DNA from: Galerina marginata
Taxonomy: Eukaryota; Basidiomycota; Agaricomycetes; Agaricales; Galerinaceae
Assembly: GCA_023014335.1 (NCBI GenBank)
Contig: JAECYW010000011.1
Location: forward strand, 744,001 to 808,000
Reading direction: 5' to 3'
Length of the DNA stretch: 64,000 nt
Each line of letters opens with the position of its first letter. The first letter of the stretch is position 1. The translations under genes and the position numbers were made by a program. Below the pieces are notes generated by a model. It was given only the letters and a program-made list of their open reading frames with translations. It did not search any database and was not told where the DNA came from. Below, piece by piece: positions 57,760 through 64,000 of the stretch.

Positions 57760-60298
57760 GAGTAGAAAAGGATAGAATAGTATCAAATTTCGCTCAATCA
57801 ATCCAGACCCAGCCATTGAATGATTCTAAACGAATGAACAAGCGAGCAGGCGAGGCGTGATATTCTCGTGCTGTTTCTGGTGTCAATATTGAGGCGCGTA
57901 TGTGAAGGTTAGATAGTCTGTTTGGCTTCTTGTGACTGGCCCCTCGGTATTTTGCTTGCAGGTGGCATCCTGATCATCCGTGAGTTTTTGGACCTCTTGT
58001 CTCGTCGCAACACCTACCTTCACGCGTCTAGGATGGCCAGTAGCACAGAGGGGGGAAAAAAAGAGAAAAAAAAGGACTCGTAAATGCCCTTCCCTCTCGA
58101 CCTCGCCCCTTTGTCTGCCAATTTCCATGACATCCCCCGTAACCAGCACCCGGCTACCTCTACCCTCAGAAACCGCAACCGGATTACAAACAAATACGCC
58201 TCAAAATCCACCAGGGCTCGCTCGACGCTGATGCAGTCCTCATTCCCGACGAAACGAAAAGAAGCACCGTCTCACGAATCTTGTCGCCGGTTGTGACGCT
58301 AAGGACAGTAATGTGAGCCTTTTTTGGCTCTCTTTTTTGCCACTTCATTCATTGATTTCCCAACGCCATTCGCAGCTACTCCCCCTTGCAAACCTCCCCA
58401 GGCTTATCCTTGGCAGCAGCCTCAATATCGCCGACGCCAGCATCGTCAATGATAGGATGGATCAGTTCCCCAAATCCTACATCCTACCAATGTGTTTTTG
58501 CATCCACATCTCCACCTCGTCGCCTTAGGTGATACCGCCGCTGTCTCTCGTCGTTCGGAGCGAGTCCACGCCACCTATGTGCACTCGTGAGGGTCGACAC
58601 AGCGTGACAAATCTCGGGCCCATAGGCCTCAGTTTTTGTCACATAAAGTTACGCGTCCAATAGTACTTCGTATTTTGTAGTCTTATATATGAATACACAT
58701 TTTTGATCCACCACTATGTTTGAAATTAAGGATAGAACCTATAAAGCTATAGAAAACTATCTGGACAGCGGAAAGCCCTGCGGATGGGTTACCTGATTCT
58801 GTGGAGTGCTATAGAGTACTACTGACAGGTTACGTGATTCTAGTGATCTCTATGGACTGCTAGGTGAACGCTACTGAGCTCTACACAGGACATGCATGCT
58901 GCTACAAACATGGTACCCCTTGCTATGACTCTATGACTCTATGCAGCTCTACAGAGCACTCGGTAGCACAACCAGAGTTTGCTGATGCGCTCCAACTACG
59001 GATTTTGCCAATTTCACGCGATAAGCGCCCTACCGCTTACTTCGCATTCCGTACCGGACACAGCCACATCCAACCCATTGTTATCTTACCGGAGTCCTTT
59101 CTGAAAACGCCCCTGCTAAGCCGACAACCGATATATCCTTTCCCCAATGCGCCACACTCCATTGTTCGTCGTCATTTCACATTTTTCGCCTCTTCCGAAT
59201 TTTACTTCCGCCCCAACTTCTCCTCAATCCCATCTCTCGTCGCCCTGACAAACCTCCTCGAACTCCCACTGTAATTTATTTTGCAGAGTTAAGACGGCCG
59301 TTTCGCCCTCACGGACACTCCCACTTATTGTTAAGTGCATCTTTCCTCATTTACTTTTACGTCTCCCCGTTTCTCTGACTCATTGGGTTGAATTTTCATT
59401 TCCTTATTCGAATTTTTATTTTCTGAGTTCATCTCTTTCTCATTTTTATTTCTACTTCAATTTCCGACGTTTCTACAGTATTTAAACCCTCCTGTATCAT
59501 TGTTTATCTTCAGCAAATTGCACTCCCAGTTTCCCCTCTAAATCTCGTCTACTTGAGCTTTTATCTTGCTCTCGAACTTTGTATATTGCCGTCTTCGTCG
59601 TTTACGGCTTCGCATATCGTCCTCGACTTCGTACTCGATCCTCGCACCTTCGTCAGAATATATGTTGGATCCTACGTACCTCGAATCGCACCTCAGAACT
59701 ACTCATTGCGGTCGCTTGTTTTCTGCACGGCAATAGTGTATCGTAGGTATATCATTGTATGTGTGACAATGCACATCGGCACTTGTAGCTGTTCGTTTCG
59801 GGCACGCAGATTGCTTATCCAATAACAATTCAACACTGTTGCCTCCGCCACCACCCCCAACTGGGCCGTGCCGCTCGTCGCCAACCTCCGGTTGGCTCCT
59901 CGTGGCCCGTTGCGACAAGAAAGAGGCGGGAACGTAAGCTGAATTTGTCTGATAGTAAGCAATATTATGTCAATATTAGAAAATAGTCAGCAATATTATG
60001 ATGGAGGACCCTGAAAGTCGACACATCCCCTGAGTTTTGCCTTGAAAAAGTAAAAAGACCCTGAATCCATTACTATCTTAGGGCACTTAATTTCCACGCT
60101 CCCAATCCTCGTATTAAAGAACGACATCCCCTAAAGGGGACTCGTAATAAAACACTGGCAATAACATGCACACCTTCCTCTGAATCCGATCAGCACGTCC
60201 GATGGCCAATCAACTCGAAACTGCGAGTCGCCCATCTCTCCTCCTCCGAGTCTTTCAGGTTCACTTGGAATACTGGCAATACTTATAAACCACTGGCA
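57760..60298. other. Spacer without recognised gene
   Basis: Several pyrimidine-rich short frames, none with a domain. It contains the second half of the 38-bp inverted pair at 59870-59907. Confidence 0.4.
59870..59907 (-). repeat. 38-bp repeat, inverted partner of 53028-53065
   Basis: Exact reverse complement of 53028-53065. Confidence 0.9.
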
Positions 60299-60332
60299 TA
60301 CTGTTATTGACTCCGAGTCCGATCAGCACGTT

Positions 60333-60360
60333 AGACTCGGACTCGGACTCGGACTCGGAC
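60333..60360. repeat. ACTCGG hexamer microsatellite
   Basis: Four to five copies of the unit GACTCG in a row. Confidence 0.85.
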
Positions 60361-60398
60361 GCGGCTCTCCGTTAAACGTGATACTGGAATATTCGAAT

Positions 60399-60700
60399 CC
60401 TCGAATATCGCTCTCCTCCGAGTCTTCATCCACGTATTCGGTATACGATGATTTATAAACCTGGATGCCCTTTAATTTCCTCCAATATTAATTAAATCAG
60501 CACCTCCGCCGGGCGGTCGATTCTTGAAACCTGGAAAAATCCCGGGCGGAGAAAGTAATATCCTCGAATATCGATGCACTCTTCATCCACGTACTCGCAT
60601 ATACGATCCTGGATCCCCTTAATTTCCTCCAAACTAAATCAACACCTCCGCCGGACGTTCGATTCAGTTCTTGAAACCTGGAGAAATCCCGGTCACAGGC
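60399..60700. repeat. Diverged tandem duplication, period about 163 bp
   Basis: Units at about 60399-60550 and 60562-60700 share CCTCGAATATCG, CTTCATCCACGTA, TAATTTCCTCCAA, CACCTCCGCCGG and TTGAAACCTGGA in the same order. Confidence 0.85.
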
Positions 60701-63700
60701 TATGTATTATAATATCTCCCGTTTGCAAATCCACTCTCTTCACGCACCATTAAATAATATCGACTCTTATAAACCACAGCCTACGAGTTTGGGCTGCCTA
60801 CCCCCAGTCATAAACCTCCAACATCAAACCGCCGAAACTCTGCAGCCTTACGACCCTTACCCCTCTCGGCGCGGCTTGCCCAATATTGCCGGACCCCAGT
60901 TTCCTGACGGTAGAAACCCTCTTTTCTCCTTTAATTTCGTTTTCAAGTCAAGCCAGGACCAGGACTAGCGCCAGCCGTTCGGGTGGACATAATATTTCCT
61001 GACGACAAAACACCCCCGATAGACTCTCCTTATAAATCTGTGCCCGGATCTGCGAGCCTCGAGCCGTTAGCGATCGAAGGCGTCCTACGCAATGTATAAC
61101 TCTATCCCCTCCTCTGCGTGCTTTCGGTTTCCTCACCGACTCTGTCCTTCATGAATCACCTATTCTCCCCAATGTTTAATTCAACTGCCGTACTAGGACC
61201 TCGCAAGTCGCGTCGATGGATCTGGCTGCCTGGGGCTATAGCGTCGAGCGGCTGAAATCTGGATTCTCACCCAAAGTTTCGAAAACCCCGGCATAGTCTT
61301 CCGCTCGTATCTCCGTGCCCGTTTCCAACTGCTGTCCCCAAATAGTTGGTTGTTAACCCTTACACACAACCTCGAAGTATGAAGTCATCCTACGCAATCT
61401 ATGACTCTCGCTCTACTTGTCAACGATCGGGGCTTTGATAAACCTTCACGGTCTCCCCAGCAACCCCTCGTGAATGATTCATGACTGCTACATGGGACAA
61501 ACGACAATCGCCGTCCTACACACGGCTCTTTGGCGTGTACGACATGACCGCGCGCTAATGGGTATATTTGGGATAAGGATTGTGCTCAGTACGCACGCTT
61601 GGAGAACGCGATCATAGGTGACGTCGAACCACATAGTGATGCGCGCGCTCCACACTGATGGAAAAGCGGTAGGTATTATCGTCGAATCATCATCAAGGAA
61701 TCTTTGATTGGACTGAGCTCTGGTCGTGCCTCGGTCGTGCCGCCCACGCGACATGAGGGATATAATTATGCTGTTCGAATTGATTTCATTTTCTTTAATT
61801 TTCGTAGATCGATTATGTTTTGCAGTCGATAGACGATGGATGGATAGATACGATTGAATGGAACGCTGACTTGAATGCAACATGTACAGGTAACATGTCT
61901 TCTCTCTTGAACTTTCTGATGGGCTCTGGCATATAATGGTATCTCGTTGTAGGAAGAAATCTCAAGAGCACTTCGAGGACATTCGATCCGAGGCCCATCA
62001 ATCGAATTCCTCCGTATCAATTGAGCTCGTGAAGGGTCCGATTACAACCACTCCACTTCATTGAATTCCCATTGTCCAAAGGTGCATGCCCATATGACCA
62101 TATGTGCAGTAATCAATGTCCTTGGACGCACTTCCTTTCTACCTTCCTTCCTATGATTCCGGCATGGACAAATGACTTATTACTCACGCACTCTAACTCT
62201 ATGCGATCGTACAAATTCGGACGCCATGGTCATTGGCATGATATGTTTGCGAACCTTCTCAATTACGTATGTATGTTATCCCCGAGGCTTCAAGCCCATG
62301 TTTATGATTGCCATTCTATAAACGACGGATGATTCATGGACCGTGACACACTGGCAAGCCACCAGTGGCTGCGGGATTAATCAAGTTTCATGCCGTGACT
62401 TTGAGGTTCCACGAGCTACTCATGGATTCAGGAATCTTTGATGAGAAATGTTCCTTAAAATAGAGGACTCAGAACTAGGACGTCCGGATGAAGGATTAAG
62501 CGCCTCTCAGGCTGAATTGATGTCATTTAAGATCGAGGTTGAACGTCATATTCGCATTAAGAATTACCTAGAAGAAAGCCAAAATGAACATCTCGGCGCT
62601 TAAATTTATTAATCCTGTCCACTTCAGCGTCTTGCTTGCTCTTAGGACCATTCAAATTCATTCGAAGGTCATTTAGACCGGATACTGTCTGCGGGGTTGC
62701 TCTAGAGCAGGTTACCAAAGTGCAGAACCCCAATGCCCGACATATTTAGGTAAAGGAATCCCCCGTTCTAACCCATTACCTATCGAACACCTGCGAAAAA
62801 ATTTATAAACTCATCAAAGACGGAGGCGAGCCCCATGGGAAGTGAAGTGAATACCCCGAGAGTGACCGGATCAGGAATCCCGAACGGGTGCGGGGTACGG
62901 GGTAATTACAGGGGTGCCTTGGGGGTGCCTCTGGAGGTAGCGGAATCGGCCTCCTCAACCTTTCTGCTTATGACATAGCACCCGCCGGTCTACCCAGGGG
63001 AAATTAATATATGGAAATGGGTCATATGCTCAGAAAAAGTCTATCAAAAACGAGGTCTCCATTCGAGAATTTTGAGTCTATTTAGCCTCGTGTACGATTC
63101 CATTACGAAATGGAAACGCACGCCGTCGGGGTGCGGCAAGTCCTTAAATCGGAGTAGCTTGTGTCCCTGCCCCAGTTTTTTGATTTAATTTTTGCAAGGC
63201 GGTCGGTGGGGACGGAAGAATTATGGTACGATTTCTGTGGCATTTGCGGAAGGATCTTGGCCTCGACTTGGAAGTTTTAGTCGACATGGGATGGCATGTT
63301 CATCCGATTCCAAGCCGTGTAACCACTTTTATGCTTTGGGAAAAATATTTTATCCTTCTTGGAATAGCTTGGAAGCCGGGACCGTGTATTTCACGCGATT
63401 TGTTCACCTCTGTGAGCCGAGGGAAACGAAGGTAAATGTACGTATTCTGTTCATCTAGGTCAGTTTTAAAATATCCCCGGTTTTTGGCAATAGGCGTCCT
63501 CCGAGAAAGGAGGCGAGGAATGCGGATTTGCTCTGAACCCACATTGCACAATTTGCATCCCTCCCACCATGCAGTTATTAGAACGGGATTTCTCCTTTAC
63601 CTCGGAGCAATGAACCCGGGATAAACTCGTGCAATCCTTCGCCGATTTAGACACTTAAATGAACCAGTTTATTTTCTGCATGGCAATCGAATACCTCTTC

Positions 63701-64000
63701 TCTTCGAGCCCTTTTCATGGAATGTCTTCTGTGCTTGATGCCTCACATTGCGATGGCCAGCGCTACTTTGACTATCGTAGTTCTTTTTGTTCGTGTGATC
63801 ACATGACCCTAATGGCGAACAAACTTTGAAACACAAAACAATGCGTCGCGGGATCGATGATTCTCTATCTTCTACCTCTACCAACGTTTTATTCCTACCT
63901 TTACCTGCATCGCACCGAGTACCGAGTCCTCGTGGTGGTCTATACCAGAAAGGTCGCTCTTGAGCTTCACGCGCACGTTGAATTTAAATGCCAAACGGCA
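60701..64000. other. Gene-poor right end
   Basis: Only short open frames are present, with no consistent splice pattern, no repeat of note and no RNA gene that I can recognise. Confidence 0.4.

Noticed and set aside
60333..60360. ACTCGG repeats, and other short-period arrays, as CRISPR
   Set aside because: Simple microsatellites without spacers, in a eukaryotic genome.

Overview
The window is nuclear DNA of a filamentous fungus, most likely a mushroom-forming basidiomycete (Agaricomycetes). The reasons are short introns of about 36-80 bases with GT..AG borders, a Ty3/gypsy chromovirus, Helitron Rep and PIF1 pieces, a RecQ-like repeated helicase gene, a NACHT-WD40 receptor with a basidiomycete-style helical N-terminus, and many small inverted-repeat elements. 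A TE-bloated agaric such as Mycena would fit, but that genus is only a guess.

Layout. 1-1609: RecQ-like helicase pseudogene on the minus strand, running off the left edge. 2079-8320: a young, nearly intact chromovirus with two 496-bp LTRs and a CCAGG target duplication. 9229-10166: a small inverted-repeat element with a second one nested in it. 10962-11590: an odd solo-LTR-plus-leader remnant. 12167-13231: an apparently intact four-exon gene of unknown function (299 aa). 14512-23862: a broken Helitron. Its PIF1 helicase is cut into two minus-strand pieces about 6.8 kb apart. Most of the gap is a 5.1-kb element with about 650-bp inverted arms (about 15690-20785) whose core carries perfect short hairpins. 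Its Rep piece lies head to head on the plus strand. 24305-28856: a second chromovirus copy without LTRs, full of stops. 28857-29826: a 970-bp MITE. 29835-32790: a hAT transposase pseudogene carrying two further MITEs.

33302-37672 holds the clearest host gene, a nine-exon NLR-like receptor of 1313 aa (helical N-terminal domain, NACHT, about ten WD40 repeats). 44997-48531 holds a three-exon gene for a 1136-aa Ser/Pro/Gln-rich, probably disordered protein. Between them, 38-44 kb contains splice-like signals and short coding stretches that I could not identify. 49-64 kb is mostly gene-poor to my eye. It contains a 1.75-kb inverted-repeat element, a four-copy diverged repeat array (54.6-57.7 kb) and small tandem repeats.

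The left half is therefore a nest of transposons. Where two copies can be compared, most stop codons are CGA-to-TGA changes, which points to cytosine methylation and deamination (or a RIP-like process). The receptor sits directly beside this nest, a common setting for fast-evolving fungal NLR genes. Exon borders were placed by eye from splice signals and reading frame, and need RNA data for confirmation.
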